Of a stretch of 18,870 nt of DNA, positions 1-6,983 are shown piece after piece. Location: NCBI GenBank assembly GCA_017444705.1, contig JAFSWA010000008.1, positions 1 to 18,870 of the forward strand, given 5' to 3'. The number at the start of each line of letters is the position of its first letter. Position 1 is the first letter of the stretch. Under the pieces are notes generated by a model. The model did not search any database. It saw only the letters and a program-made list of their open reading frames with translations, and was not told the origin of the DNA. A program made the translations under genes and the position numbers. The DNA is from a bacterium. GTDB taxonomy: Bacteria; Cyanobacteriota; Vampirovibrionia; Gastranaerophilales; Gastranaerophilaceae.

Positions 1-743
1 GCTAACGATCTGTTTATGTATGCCTGATTTTGATATTGACCGATTTCATTTTGCGGATATCCTTGTAAATAACCTGCATTTAAGAATTGTCTATTTGACA
101 GCCATGCATTATATAAAGGATTTTTTGGGTAATAGATTGGATTTTTTATTTGTCCGTAGCAATTTTGGAAAGTACTGCCGCATTTTCTGCTGTATTCTTC
201 ACCATATTTATCATAAGCCATACCCAAATTAGCAGCATTGAAGTTTCTGTAATTTTCTCTCAGCATTGCCGCTTGTTGTTCCGGCGTTTTATTCGGGTCG
301 CACCAAAGGCTTTCGTAACCTCTTTGAGATACAACCCCATCTCTTGACCCGTTTTTATCTCCTAACGCATCCATCAAACTGATTTCATTTGCCAGTTCTC
401 TTTGGTCTAAAACACCGTCACGATTTACGTCAAGTGCTTGGAAAGCCTTAATTTGACCCTCTTGATTAATTGCTTGACTTTTTACATAATCACCGTAATT
501 TCCCGCTAATTGTGCAGAAGATTGGCAATTCATTGCATCTTGTTTTTGAGTAGCATAATTATCGGCATTAATAAATTCATCCAAAGTTAAAACACCATCT
601 TTGTTCAAATCCTGCTCAAAAATTCTTGTCTGAGCAGCATTTAAAACTCCCTGACGATATTCGTTTCTGCAACAACCATTGTTTGCAAATTTGAATCCTC
701 TAATCGCTCCGCTTTGAAAATCCGTGTAATTAAATCCTAACAT
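1..743 (-). CDS. EF-hand calcium-binding protein, C-terminus beyond window
   Basis: Reading from an ATG at 743 the frame stays open for 247 codons to the window edge, so the C-terminus is missing. A GGGAG ribosome site lies 7 bases before the ATG. Two canonical EF-hand loops are visible: DLNKDGVLTLDE (residues 45-56) and DVNRDGVLDQRE (105-116), each with D at 1, N at 3, D at 5, G at 6 and E at 12. A third, irregular loop follows (DKNG-SRDGVVSQ, from about 129) with no acidic residue at position 12. After it comes a Tyr/Asn/Gln-rich stretch (about 165-247). There is no signal peptide or membrane segment. Established: paired EF-hands bind Ca2+. Inferred: a calcium-binding protein, cytoplasmic or exported by a signal-peptide-independent route. 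The specific role is unknown. Confidence 0.82.
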   Translation of the reverse strand, partial: MLGFNYTDFQSGAIRGFKFANNGCCRNEYRQGVLNAAQTRIFEQDLNKDGVLTLDEFINADNYATQKQDAMNCQSSAQLAGNYGDYVKSQAINQEGQIKAFQALDVNRDGVLDQRELANEISLMDALGDKNGSRDGVVSQRGYESLWCDPNKTPEQQAAMLRENYRNFNAANLGMAYDKYGEEYSRKCGSTFQNCYGQIKNPIYYPKNPLYNAWLSNRQFLNAGYLQGYPQNEIGQYQNQAYINRSL

Positions 744-980
744 TTTTTTCTCCCAATTCTTTTATATCCTCGTACTTTAATAAACAATTTTTTCAATTAA
801 TAATTGCCCTCTCAAAAGCATGTGTTTGAAAGGGTATTTGTCATGATACAAGCTATATTTGGGTTTCAAAAATTCTAATTTATGTTAACATTTCTTAATA
901 TTTGTTATTTTTGTATTTTTGAATTTTTATTGGTAAGGATAAATATTGCAAGTATTTATTGCATAATATAATAATTTGTT

Positions 981-1040
981 ATTGCGAGAAAATTTTGTCA
1001 TTCTGAACTTGTTTCAGAATCTTAAAATTTTTCTGGCAAT
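981..1040. repeat. REP-like nested hairpin element, copy 1
   Basis: The outer arms are ATTGCGAGAAAATTTT (981-996) and AAAATTTTTCTGGCAAT (1024-1040), which pair apart from one insertion and one mismatch. Inside is a perfect 8-bp hairpin, ATTCTGAA (1000-1007) with TTCAGAAT (1013-1020) and loop CTTGT. The ends ATTGCGAG and GGCAATCC recur at 12802-12840, so this looks like a dispersed palindromic repeat rather than a gene-specific signal. Confidence 0.6.
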
Positions 1041-1057
1041 CCGGTTTCTGTTTAGGC

Positions 1058-1095
1058 AGTGCCAACAGCTACGCTGTGAATAAATGGCACTTTTT
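1058..1095 (+). terminator. Compound hairpin plus T run, terminator-like
   Basis: An outer stem AGTGCCA (1058-1064) / TGGCACT (1085-1091) encloses an inner hairpin ACAGC-TAC-GCTGT (1065-1077) and a 7-base bulge. Five T residues (1091-1095) follow on the plus strand, as in a Rho-independent terminator. However, no plus-strand gene lies upstream, and on the minus strand (the lptA direction) no T run follows. It may instead be part of the adjacent repeat element. Confidence 0.35.
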
Positions 1096-1200
1096 ATAAG
1101 AATTTTTCTGAATTTGGTGTTTTATTGCAATATTTATACCTACGTTTAAATAACGCATTTTGTATAAATCTTATTCAATAATCAGCATTATAATCTGTTT

Positions 1201-2160
1201 TTATATTTCATCTCTAAGCTGATTTGCATTAGGAATAACCGTTACAACATTTCCCTCCGCTGTAAAGTTTTTCGGCTCCATTGTCATTGTTATATGGTTA
1301 GCCTCGATTGTTCGTCCGTTCTGTGCAATTTTTGAGCGTCCCTGAAATACGATTTTATTGAGCTTCCCTGTTGCAGGGTCAGGAAAAACGGTTGCTCTCG
1401 GGCCCCAAGCGGTATAGTCGTTATAAACAACCTTTACTGTGCCGCTTGCAAGTATTATCCCGGATTTTTTATTATACTGTTGAAAATTTGACCAAACTTG
1501 TATTCTTGTATCTTCATCGGGTTTAACGTCTGAAAAAGCATGCCCTTGTGCCATAAATTCTTCTGTTTGTGCGTTATAGACAAATTTATCCGCATCAAGT
1601 TTGTTATCTTTTTGGCGGATTTTTGCACCGCCCTCAATTTCCATACGTTTCAAATCTCCGTTTGATGTCAGATTTGCTTTTGCACTGTCGGAAAAAGTTT
1701 CAATATCTTTGTAATGTATTATAACCGCACCTTTTGCTGTCATAATATCTGTTTTAGTATCATATGCCTGTTCGTCTGCGTTAACCGTAACAATTGGTTT
1801 TGCCTGTTCCAAAACAATTGACTGAGTATCACCGGTAGCGGTAACAACTTTTGTAAGCAAAGACATTTTTATAATTTCGGCTTTAATTTCATGTTTTTTA
1901 GATCCTTTTATCTGTTGAGCATAAGCATTATCAATAAAATTTGCATTTTTAAGTTTATTTGTTTTCGGGTCAATATCACCTACTGCTCTCGGGCTTGTAA
2001 GAGTAACATCGTTAATCTGCACTTTTACTTTTCCGTCGAGGTGAATTTTATTTTCCACTCCGTCTAACACCTGTTTATCCGCCTGAATTGTCAGCGTATC
2101 CGCAAATGCCAATCCGATTACAAAACTTGAAGCTATAATAATTGTTAAAAGTTTTTTCAT
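1201..2160 (-). CDS. lptA: LptA/OstA-type LPS transport protein
   Basis: The ATG at 2160 is preferred to one 33 bases upstream: it has an AAAGGGAAA ribosome site and begins a clear signal peptide (MKKLLTIIIASSFVIGLAFA, then DTLTIQADK). Mature residues from about 21 to 319 contain three OstA-like beta units with the hallmarks of the family: 'IQADKQVLDGVENKIHLDGKV', 'VNADEQAYDTKTDIMTAKG' and 'FQQYNKKSGIILASGTV' followed by 'GRTIEANHITM'. E. coli LptA is about 185 residues, so this protein is nearly twice as long. Known role: periplasmic beta-jellyroll bridge that carries LPS from LptC to LptD. It starts 1 base after the lptC stop, so the two are almost certainly cotranscribed and translationally coupled. 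Whether it is LptA proper or another OstA-domain protein cannot be decided here. Confidence 0.78.
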   Translation of the reverse strand: MKKLLTIIIASSFVIGLAFADTLTIQADKQVLDGVENKIHLDGKVKVQINDVTLTSPRAVGDIDPKTNKLKNANFIDNAYAQQIKGSKKHEIKAEIIKMSLLTKVVTATGDTQSIVLEQAKPIVTVNADEQAYDTKTDIMTAKGAVIIHYKDIETFSDSAKANLTSNGDLKRMEIEGGAKIRQKDNKLDADKFVYNAQTEEFMAQGHAFSDVKPDEDTRIQVWSNFQQYNKKSGIILASGTVKVVYNDYTAWGPRATVFPDPATGKLNKIVFQGRSKIAQNGRTIEANHITMTMEPKNFTAEGNVVTVIPNANQLRDEI

Positions 2161-2161
2161 T

Positions 2162-2773
2162 TTATTTCCCTTTTTCATACATTTTTGTAACAACTTTCCC
2201 GTTTATTGTAAAGTGAGTCATATCTTCACTCAAAACCGCATCATCTCCCGTTATATAGAGTTCCTGAGGTTTTTCTATTACAACATTTCCCTTTGCATAA
2301 ACAGGTTTTTTATTTCCCTCATAGATGAACTCATCTGCAACAATACTTGTAAAATCTTTGTACATCAGCTTACTTCTGTCATAAAGAGTAATTTTTCCTG
2401 TTTCCGAATTTATTGTTGCTCTCGGAGATTGAAAACTGGCGATAACTTCGTCGTTTTCATAAAAATTACCTATTGAATCACCAATATATGCAATTTTTTT
2501 ATCATCGGAATAATATCCTTTATCTGCATATATTTCCCAATATTTTTTACCGTCTTTTGTTTCTGTTAAAAGTAAATCTTCAACATAAACTTTTTTATTA
2601 TCTAATTTATTTTCAGCTGCATTTTTTTTGAAAGTTCTCGTTATAAAAGCTGCCGAAACAAAAGCCCAAAGCAAAGCAATAACGATAACAGAAACCAATA
2701 TAAGATAAAACTTATCTTTTTTTTTGATATCAAAATTTATTTTTGTTTTTATTTCTTCCCAACTGATTTTCAT
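2162..2773 (-). CDS. lptC: LptC-like LPS export protein
   Basis: A 203-residue protein with one N-terminal membrane anchor (about residues 23-46, after a Lys-rich cytoplasmic stretch) and a periplasmic beta-rich domain. LptC-like landmarks are 'WEIYADKGYYSDDKKIAYI' (the LptC pattern W-x-L-x-A-x-x-A...), then 'FQSPRATINSETGKITLYD', 'VADEFIYEGNKKPVYAKGNV' and 'ITGDDAVLSEDMTHFTINGK'. Known role: LptC anchors the LptB2FG transporter to the periplasmic LptA bridge. It is directly upstream of the lptA-type gene in the usual LptC-LptA order. There is no ribosome site before the ATG; instead an extended -10 (TATGTTAAAAT) ends 6 bases upstream, which predicts a leaderless transcript. The usual lptB neighbour is not in this window. 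Confidence 0.8.
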   Translation of the reverse strand: MKISWEEIKTKINFDIKKKDKFYLILVSVIVIALLWAFVSAAFITRTFKKNAAENKLDNKKVYVEDLLLTETKDGKKYWEIYADKGYYSDDKKIAYIGDSIGNFYENDEVIASFQSPRATINSETGKITLYDRSKLMYKDFTSIVADEFIYEGNKKPVYAKGNVVIEKPQELYITGDDAVLSEDMTHFTINGKVVTKMYEKGK

Positions 2774-2779
2774 AAAAAC

Positions 2780-2790
2780 ATTTTAACATA
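2780..2790 (-). promoter_or_regulatory. Extended -10 of lptC, predicted leaderless start
   Basis: On the minus strand TATG-T-TAAAAT (2790-2780) is followed by six bases and the ATG of lptC. A start point 7 bases after the -10 would fall on the A of the ATG. No good -35 is present, as is allowed for TGn extended -10 promoters. The same arrangement occurs at uvrB, at the DUF3137 gene and at 11874. Confidence 0.55.
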
Positions 2791-2836
2791 AATTAAATTA
2801 AAGTGTGTTATATTAAAGTTTTTATGTAAAGTTTTC

Positions 2837-3244
2837 TTATAAATCAGCTTGTTGTTTTTCATTCAAACGAAGAAATAATATGTTCAAATACATTGCAAAT
2901 ATCGACCACAAAAGGTAAGGGATTTGCAAAATTCCCGCTAAAATTGAAATATTAAAAAATAAAATAACCATAAAGAAAACCGACAGAGTCAATAAAACGC
3001 TTATATAAAAAGCTGCTTTTATTTTACCCGCAATAAAAAATACCGGTGACCACAAAAAATTCAAAACTAATTGTATGATAAAAACCGAAACAGCCAAAGG
3101 TTTTAAGGTTGAATAATCCGCTAAAATAATCAAAAATGAAACTGCCATAAGAACATATAAAATAGTCCATACAGTCCGAAATACTTTTGCAGACGGTGTA
3201 AAATGGGGTTTTATGAGATTATTGTAAAAATCATTATTATACAT
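2837..3244 (-). CDS. tspO: TspO/MBR family membrane protein
   Basis: A 135-residue, five-helix membrane protein. Family landmarks: 'LIKPHFTPSAKVFRTVWTIL' near the N-terminus (the KPxxxPP..vFxxVWtxLY motif, here with TPS), 'QLVLNFLWSPVFF' in the middle and 'IPYLLWSIFAMYLN' near the end. TspO proteins bind tetrapyrroles and cholesterol-like ligands and are linked to stress responses. The frame can be extended to a TTG at 3286, but the ATG at 3244 matches the family N-terminus better. Neither has a clear ribosome site. A TAAAAT box at 3273-3278 (minus strand), with only a weak -35, could supply its own promoter, since a strong terminator separates it from the flotillin gene upstream. Confidence 0.85.
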   Translation of the reverse strand: MYNNDFYNNLIKPHFTPSAKVFRTVWTILYVLMAVSFLIILADYSTLKPLAVSVFIIQLVLNFLWSPVFFIAGKIKAAFYISVLLTLSVFFMVILFFNISILAGILQIPYLLWSIFAMYLNILFLRLNEKQQADL

Positions 3245-3301
3245 AATGATATTATTACTATTTTTTTGAAAAATTTTATCCGACAACAGGCTAATATTAA
3301 C

Positions 3302-3333
3302 AAAAAAAAGGGTTAAAATATTTTTAACCCTTT
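3302..3333 (-). terminator. Rho-independent terminator of flotillin operon
   Basis: On the minus strand the stem AAAGGGTTAAAA / TTTTAACCCTTT (3307-3333) with a very short loop is followed by a run of T (complement of the A run 3302-3309). It lies 24 bases past the flotillin stop codon and upstream of tspO, so it should end the NfeD-SPFH-flotillin transcript. Confidence 0.85.
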
Positions 3334-3356
3334 GGTATAATATGAAAAAGAAAATT

Positions 3357-4922
3357 TTATTCTTTTGATTTTTCTACATTCGGTTTAGTTACAGGCGGCT
3401 TTGTTACCGCATTAGCATTTGCGTTTGAGGTCTTTTTAATTTCCTCTGCACCCGCAACAGAACCTAAAATTTGAGGTAGTTCAACCCCTGCCTGATTAGC
3501 TAAGTCATGCATTGCAGGGAGTGATTTAATCAAATCTTTTAAGAAATTGGCGGTTGTTGAACCCTTTTCAGAGCCTGCACCACCGTCCCAAACGGTAATC
3601 TTATCAAATTTGATATTCTTGATTGCTTCAACTTGTTTTGCAACGAGTTCGTCAACTTTTTCAATCATCAGGAAGCTTGTTGCAATTTCAGGACGTGCAT
3701 TACATACATTGATAAGGTTTTTATAACCCTGTGCTTTAGCTTCCAAAACAGCCTGAACACCCTCAGCTTCCGCAAGGTATTTAACCTTAATGGCATCAGC
3801 TTCACCTTTTGCAATGTTTCTGATTTTTTCAGCTTCACCGAGTGCAATTCTTTTTAATCTTTCAGCTTCAGCGTCAGCTTCAACCTGAATTTTGAGTTTA
3901 TTAACTTCTTGTCTTGCAAGTTCTTCTTTCTTTAATCTTGCTTCTTCCTGCTCTTTTTGAGCCATCATAATATCTCTTTGGGCATTAGCTTTTGCAACTT
4001 CACCCATTTTCAAAGCATCCGCTTGTTTAACCGCCAATGTTGCGTTATAATCAGCGATTTCGGCTTTGGATTTGTTTTCACCCTCAACTGCTGTTGCCTC
4101 TAATGCTGCGGTTTTAATACGTTGTTCTTTGCCTGCATCTGCTTTACCGATTTCGGTTTGTGCAACCTGTTGGGCAACCTGAACTTCTTTTTCTTTGAAA
4201 GCGGTTGCTTTACCGATTTCGGTTTGTGCGGTTTGTTGAGCAACCTGAACTTCTTTTTCTCTGTTTGCTTCGGCAACACCGACCTGACCGAGTTTATCTT
4301 GTTGTGCAACGTCAATGTTTGCTTGATTTATTGCTTCTGCTGCCGCTTTTTTACCGATAGCATCAATATAGCCTGATTCATCCGTAATATCTCTGATGTT
4401 TACGTTGATTACCTCTAATCCGATTTTTTTCAATTCGGCATTAACGTTTACGTTAATTTGCTCGGAGAATGTTTCTCTGTCGCCGTTGATTTCTTCAATT
4501 GTCAAAGTTGCGATTACAAGACGCAATTGCCCTAAGATTATATCATTTGCCTGATTGATAATATCAGCTCTTTGCATACCTAATAATCTTTCGGCTGCGT
4601 TTTGCATAACCGAGGGGTTTGTTGAAATAGCAACCGTAAAGGTTGAGGGTACATTAACCCTAATGTTTTTCTTTGACAATGCACTTTTTAAGTCAACTTC
4701 AATTGTCATCGGTTCTAATGACATAAGTGCGTAGTCTTGAATCAAAGGCATAACAAAAACGCCTCCGCCGTGAACGCATCGTGCTGTTTTGTTTTCTCCC
4801 GTCTTACCGTAAACTACGATAACTTTGTTTGACGGGCATCTTTTGTAGCGGTCTGCTACGAATTTCAATGCAACAATGAAAATCAGTATTATTGCACCGA
4901 TAAACCAAAAAATTCCATCCAT
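3357..4922 (-). CDS. Flotillin-like SPFH protein (FloT/YqiK type)
   Basis: A 521-residue protein with an N-terminal membrane hairpin (about 4-22), an SPFH/band-7 domain (about 28-195, including 'NAAERLLGMQRADIINQAND' and 'ELKKIGLEVINVNIRDITDE'), and a long Ala/Glu/Lys/Gln-rich coiled-coil stalk (about 195-410) with many AEA/KAE motifs, as in flotillins. A C-terminal flotillin segment follows ('ATSFLMIEKVDELVAKQVEA', 'ITVWDGG') and then a Pro/Lys-rich tail. Flotillins oligomerise on the inner membrane and scaffold microdomains. The ribosome site AAAGGAGA is strong. It is third in an operon after a NfeD-like gene and a shorter SPFH paralogue, a layout comparable to Bacillus yuaF-floT. The stalk contains a 66-bp tandem duplication. 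Confidence 0.9.
   Translation of the reverse strand: MDGIFWFIGAIILIFIVALKFVADRYKRCPSNKVIVVYGKTGENKTARCVHGGGVFVMPLIQDYALMSLEPMTIEVDLKSALSKKNIRVNVPSTFTVAISTNPSVMQNAAERLLGMQRADIINQANDIILGQLRLVIATLTIEEINGDRETFSEQINVNVNAELKKIGLEVINVNIRDITDESGYIDAIGKKAAAEAINQANIDVAQQDKLGQVGVAEANREKEVQVAQQTAQTEIGKATAFKEKEVQVAQQVAQTEIGKADAGKEQRIKTAALEATAVEGENKSKAEIADYNATLAVKQADALKMGEVAKANAQRDIMMAQKEQEEARLKKEELARQEVNKLKIQVEADAEAERLKRIALGEAEKIRNIAKGEADAIKVKYLAEAEGVQAVLEAKAQGYKNLINVCNARPEIATSFLMIEKVDELVAKQVEAIKNIKFDKITVWDGGAGSEKGSTTANFLKDLIKSLPAMHDLANQAGVELPQILGSVAGAEEIKKTSNANANAVTKPPVTKPNVEKSKE
4141..4272 (-). repeat. 66-bp tandem duplication inside flotillin stalk
   Basis: The units 4141-4206 and 4207-4272 share long identical runs, for example GCTTTACCGATTTCGGTTTG at 4141 and 4207. 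They encode two 22-residue units that each contain 'EKEVQVAQQ' and 'AQTEIGKA' in the coiled-coil stalk (about residues 217-261). The period of 22 residues keeps the frame. Confidence 0.85.
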
Positions 4923-4951
4923 TTCTTTTCTCCTTTCTTTTATCTCTTTAT

Positions 4952-5926
4952 TTATTGATTTTTACTTTCAAAATAGTGTCTTACCGAGGCGAAAATGTCA
5001 TCACTCGGGGTTGATTCTTCATAAGTTTGATTTGCGGTCGCCGGCTCCGGCTGCTCTTTATAAGTTTGTTCAGCCTTAGTTTCCGTCAAGTCTTTTTGTT
5101 CAATAGGTTCTTCAACCTTTGTTTCAAAAGCAGTTATGTTATTAATATTCGTTTCGCTTTTTGTTTCCGCAATATTTTCTGCTTTTTGTAATTGTTCAAA
5201 AGATATGTAATTGATTTCTTCTTCAATTTTTGTCAAACCTTGTTCAATAAATTTTTTTATTTCTTGCTTTTCTTCTTCTCTTTGCTCAATTTCTTTTTTT
5301 GCAATTTCATTAAATTCCCGCTCAAAAGAGGTTTTAGCCGGATTTTGAGATGACTTTTCTTTTTTTGCCTGTTGAGGTTGTTTTTTAGATTTAATTTCCC
5401 CCGAATTATCAGTTACGGAATTAATATAGATATTTATAACCTCAATACCGATTTTACTTAATTCAATACTTATAGTTCTTTCCAAATCATTTATAAAATT
5501 TGAACCGTTAACAATTTTTTCTTTTTCATATATTGCACAAACAAGTCTTAAATGACCAATTATAATTTCTTTTGCCAATTTAGAAATATCAAACATACTG
5601 AGACCTGAAATTCTTTCTGCGGCATTTTGCAATAATACTTTGTTTTTTGAAATTGCAACTACACAAGAAATATCAATGTTAATTCTTAAATTATCTTTTG
5701 TTAAAATTTTTTGTTGGTTTACATTAATTTTTGTCCTTTTAAATGACAAGATTCTGTAATCCTGAAATAAAGGAAAAACAAAGGCTCCGCCCTCGGTAAT
5801 AACTTTCGGAGTTGTATTATTGGCATTATCAAACACTACTATCGCCGAATTTGGCGGACATTTTTTGTAAAAGCTACTATATAAAACTATTAGAATTACA
5901 GCTACCGTAAAGAAAAAACCAAACAT
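4952..5926 (-). CDS. Short SPFH paralogue lacking the flotillin stalk
   Basis: A 324-residue protein whose first ~180 residues parallel the neighbouring flotillin: a membrane segment (2-18), 'CPPNSAIVVF' against CPSNKVIVVY, 'EGGAFVFPLFQDY' against GGGVFVMPLIQDY, 'LLQNAAERISGLSMFDISK' against VMQNAAERLLGMQRADII, and 'IGIEVINIYINSVTDNSGEI' against IGLEVINVNIRDITDESGYI. Immediately after that point the homology stops. The Ala-rich stalk is replaced by a highly charged Lys/Glu/Gln region (about 185-300) and a tail ending 'SDDIFASVRHYFESKNQ'. It sits 11 bases after the NfeD-like gene and 29 before the flotillin gene. Inferred: a co-assembling or regulatory partner of the flotillin. No function is known from sequence. 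Confidence 0.8.
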   Translation of the reverse strand: MFGFFFTVAVILIVLYSSFYKKCPPNSAIVVFDNANNTTPKVITEGGAFVFPLFQDYRILSFKRTKINVNQQKILTKDNLRINIDISCVVAISKNKVLLQNAAERISGLSMFDISKLAKEIIIGHLRLVCAIYEKEKIVNGSNFINDLERTISIELSKIGIEVINIYINSVTDNSGEIKSKKQPQQAKKEKSSQNPAKTSFEREFNEIAKKEIEQREEEKQEIKKFIEQGLTKIEEEINYISFEQLQKAENIAETKSETNINNITAFETKVEEPIEQKDLTETKAEQTYKEQPEPATANQTYEESTPSDDIFASVRHYFESKNQ

Positions 5927-5937
5927 TTTTAATTCCG

Positions 5938-6489
5938 TTATTTAACTTCACAAACAAAAATTTTGTTATCGACTATTTTTAAAACCTTGATGTTTTTGAA
6001 AGATTCTATCGGCTCTTCCGTTTCATTCCAAGCATCAAAGGTTTCAAGCTTTCCGTTAAATTCTATCTGAATTTTTCCCGTACCTTTTGAATCAAATCTT
6101 GTATAGGAAGTGCCTGTTTTTTCGACAAGAGAATTTAAATCATATTTTGGAGTAGAGTTTAATTTTCTCATCATAAATACAAGCCAAACGGAAATTCCCA
6201 TAAGAATAAATCCGCCTATAATCGCAAAGACGACAGAAATTAATGCAGAGAAATTCCACTCCAAAGCCGCATATCCAAGCCAGCCAAAACCCATCAAAAA
6301 GGCTAAAACCGACTGCAAAGATATAAAACTAAATCCGGTATCAACATCGGTTCCGACTAAATCACCGTCGCCGTCATCCATTCCAAACAGAGAAAAGATA
6401 ACAAGTTTCGCCACAAAAAATATGGTCATTGCAACCGCAACCCAAAAATACAGGGAAGATAGAAAACTTACATTTAATATTTCATTCAT
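5938..6489 (-). CDS. NfeD/YuaF-like membrane protein
   Basis: A 183-residue protein. The ATG at 6489 is chosen over an upstream one because AAAGGTG lies just before it. It has a membrane helix at about 8-35, an acidic Asp/Gly loop ('GMDDGDGDLVGTDVDTG'), two further helices (about 56-72 and 78-105), then a small soluble beta domain: 'LVEKTGTSYTRFDSKGTGKI', 'IEFNGKLETFDAWNETEEPI', 'FKNIKVLKIVDNKIFVCEVK', as expected for the OB-fold of NfeD proteins. NfeD-like proteins are encoded next to SPFH genes (YuaF with FloT) and act with them in the membrane. First gene of the operon, with its own well-formed promoter. Confidence 0.8.
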   Translation of the reverse strand: MNEILNVSFLSSLYFWVAVAMTIFFVAKLVIFSLFGMDDGDGDLVGTDVDTGFSFISLQSVLAFLMGFGWLGYAALEWNFSALISVVFAIIGGFILMGISVWLVFMMRKLNSTPKYDLNSLVEKTGTSYTRFDSKGTGKIQIEFNGKLETFDAWNETEEPIESFKNIKVLKIVDNKIFVCEVK

Positions 6490-6518
6490 AAGAACACCTT
6501 TAAAATTTTTATGCATGA

Positions 6519-6547
6519 AGTATAACATTTTTTTCGGGACTTGTAAA
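6519..6547 (-). promoter_or_regulatory. Promoter of the NfeD-SPFH-flotillin operon
   Basis: Minus strand: -35 TTTACA (6547-6542), 17-bp spacer, -10 TATACT (6524-6519), about 30 bases before the NfeD-like ATG. Both boxes differ from the sigma-70 consensus by only one base each. Confidence 0.75.
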
Positions 6548-6555
6548 GACAAGTC
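6538..6555. promoter_or_regulatory. Perfect dyad overlapping the -35, putative operator
   Basis: GACTTGT-AAAG-ACAAGTC (6538-6555) is a perfect 7-bp inverted repeat that completely covers the -35 hexamer of the flotillin operon promoter. Its position suggests a repressor site. No terminator-type T run follows. The regulator is unknown. Confidence 0.5.
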
Positions 6556-6585
6556 TTAAAATTTCAATAATTTATATTACATATC

Positions 6586-6614
6586 TTGATTAATATTAAA
6601 TTATTGAGTATAAT
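6586..6614 (+). promoter_or_regulatory. Promoter of the 6640-8003 unit
   Basis: -35 TTGATT (6586-6591), 17-bp spacer, -10 TATAAT (6609-6614). Transcription would begin near 6621, and an AAGGA ribosome site at 6625-6629 precedes the ATG at 6640. It is divergent from the flotillin operon promoter. Confidence 0.75.
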
Positions 6615-6639
6615 CTAATTAAATAAGGATGAATTAATT

Positions 6640-6981
6640 ATGAAAAATGATATGGTACCAATAGAGGTTTGTATTTTGACAGTTGACCACGACATAAAAG
6701 GAACTGTTTATGTTGCAAAATACTCAAATACTAACAGGGATTTGACGGATTTATTAAATGACAAAGAGCGTCGTTTTTTAGCTGTAACTAATGCTGAAAT
6801 TATTGCAAGAGATTCAAAAACACCTCCCCGTCGTTATAATTTCCTAAAAATTCACATGGACTATATTCTTATGGTTCATCCTACTTCTCAGGTTGTTTTC
6901 AAAGAATCTTCCAAGGCACAAGAAGATATTAAACGTTTTAGAGAATTGAGAAATAAATTAGCAAAAACAAAACCCTTTTAA
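6640..6981 (+). CDS. Conserved-looking small protein of unknown function
   Basis: A 113-residue soluble protein, not recognised with confidence. It begins 'MKNDMVPIEVCILTVDHDIK' and contains 'GTVYVAKYSNTNRDLTDLLN', 'RFLAVTNAEII' and 'FLKIHMDYILMVHP', a beta-strand pattern of the type I-x-G-x-V...R-x-L-x-D-x-L-N...F-L-x-V-T-x-A, followed by a basic helical tail ('RFRELRNKLAKTKPF'). This resembles small uncharacterised bacterial domain families in which a short beta-rich core carries the conserved residues. It has good promoter and ribosome signals and ends 2 bases before the glycosyltransferase ATG, so the two are translated together. Confidence 0.8.
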   Translation: MKNDMVPIEVCILTVDHDIKGTVYVAKYSNTNRDLTDLLNDKERRFLAVTNAEIIARDSKTPPRRYNFLKIHMDYILMVHPTSQVVFKESSKAQEDIKRFRELRNKLAKTKPF

Positions 6982-6983
6982 TT

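Larger units (their letters stand above)
744..1200. other. Intergenic region with folded repeats, no gene
   Basis: No convincing coding frame is present on either strand. It holds an imperfect hairpin at 807-834 (10-bp stem with one mismatch, loop 817-824), a nested REP-like hairpin at 981-1040 and a compound hairpin at 1058-1091 followed by a T run. The part nearest 743 should hold the promoter of the EF-hand gene; a TATAAA box at about 760-765 on the minus strand is the best -10 candidate, but its only -35-like box is badly spaced. No clear terminator was found just downstream of lptA. Confidence 0.6.

Noticed and set aside
4122..4376. Plus-strand frame rich in Cys/Phe/Leu inside flotillin, with repeats
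   Set aside because: It mirrors the 66-bp duplication of the flotillin stalk on the other strand and has no signals of its own.
6110..6559. 149-codon plus-strand frame antisense to the NfeD-like gene
   Set aside because: The minus-strand frame encodes a clear membrane protein with ribosome site and promoter; the antisense frame is a shadow that runs through the promoter.
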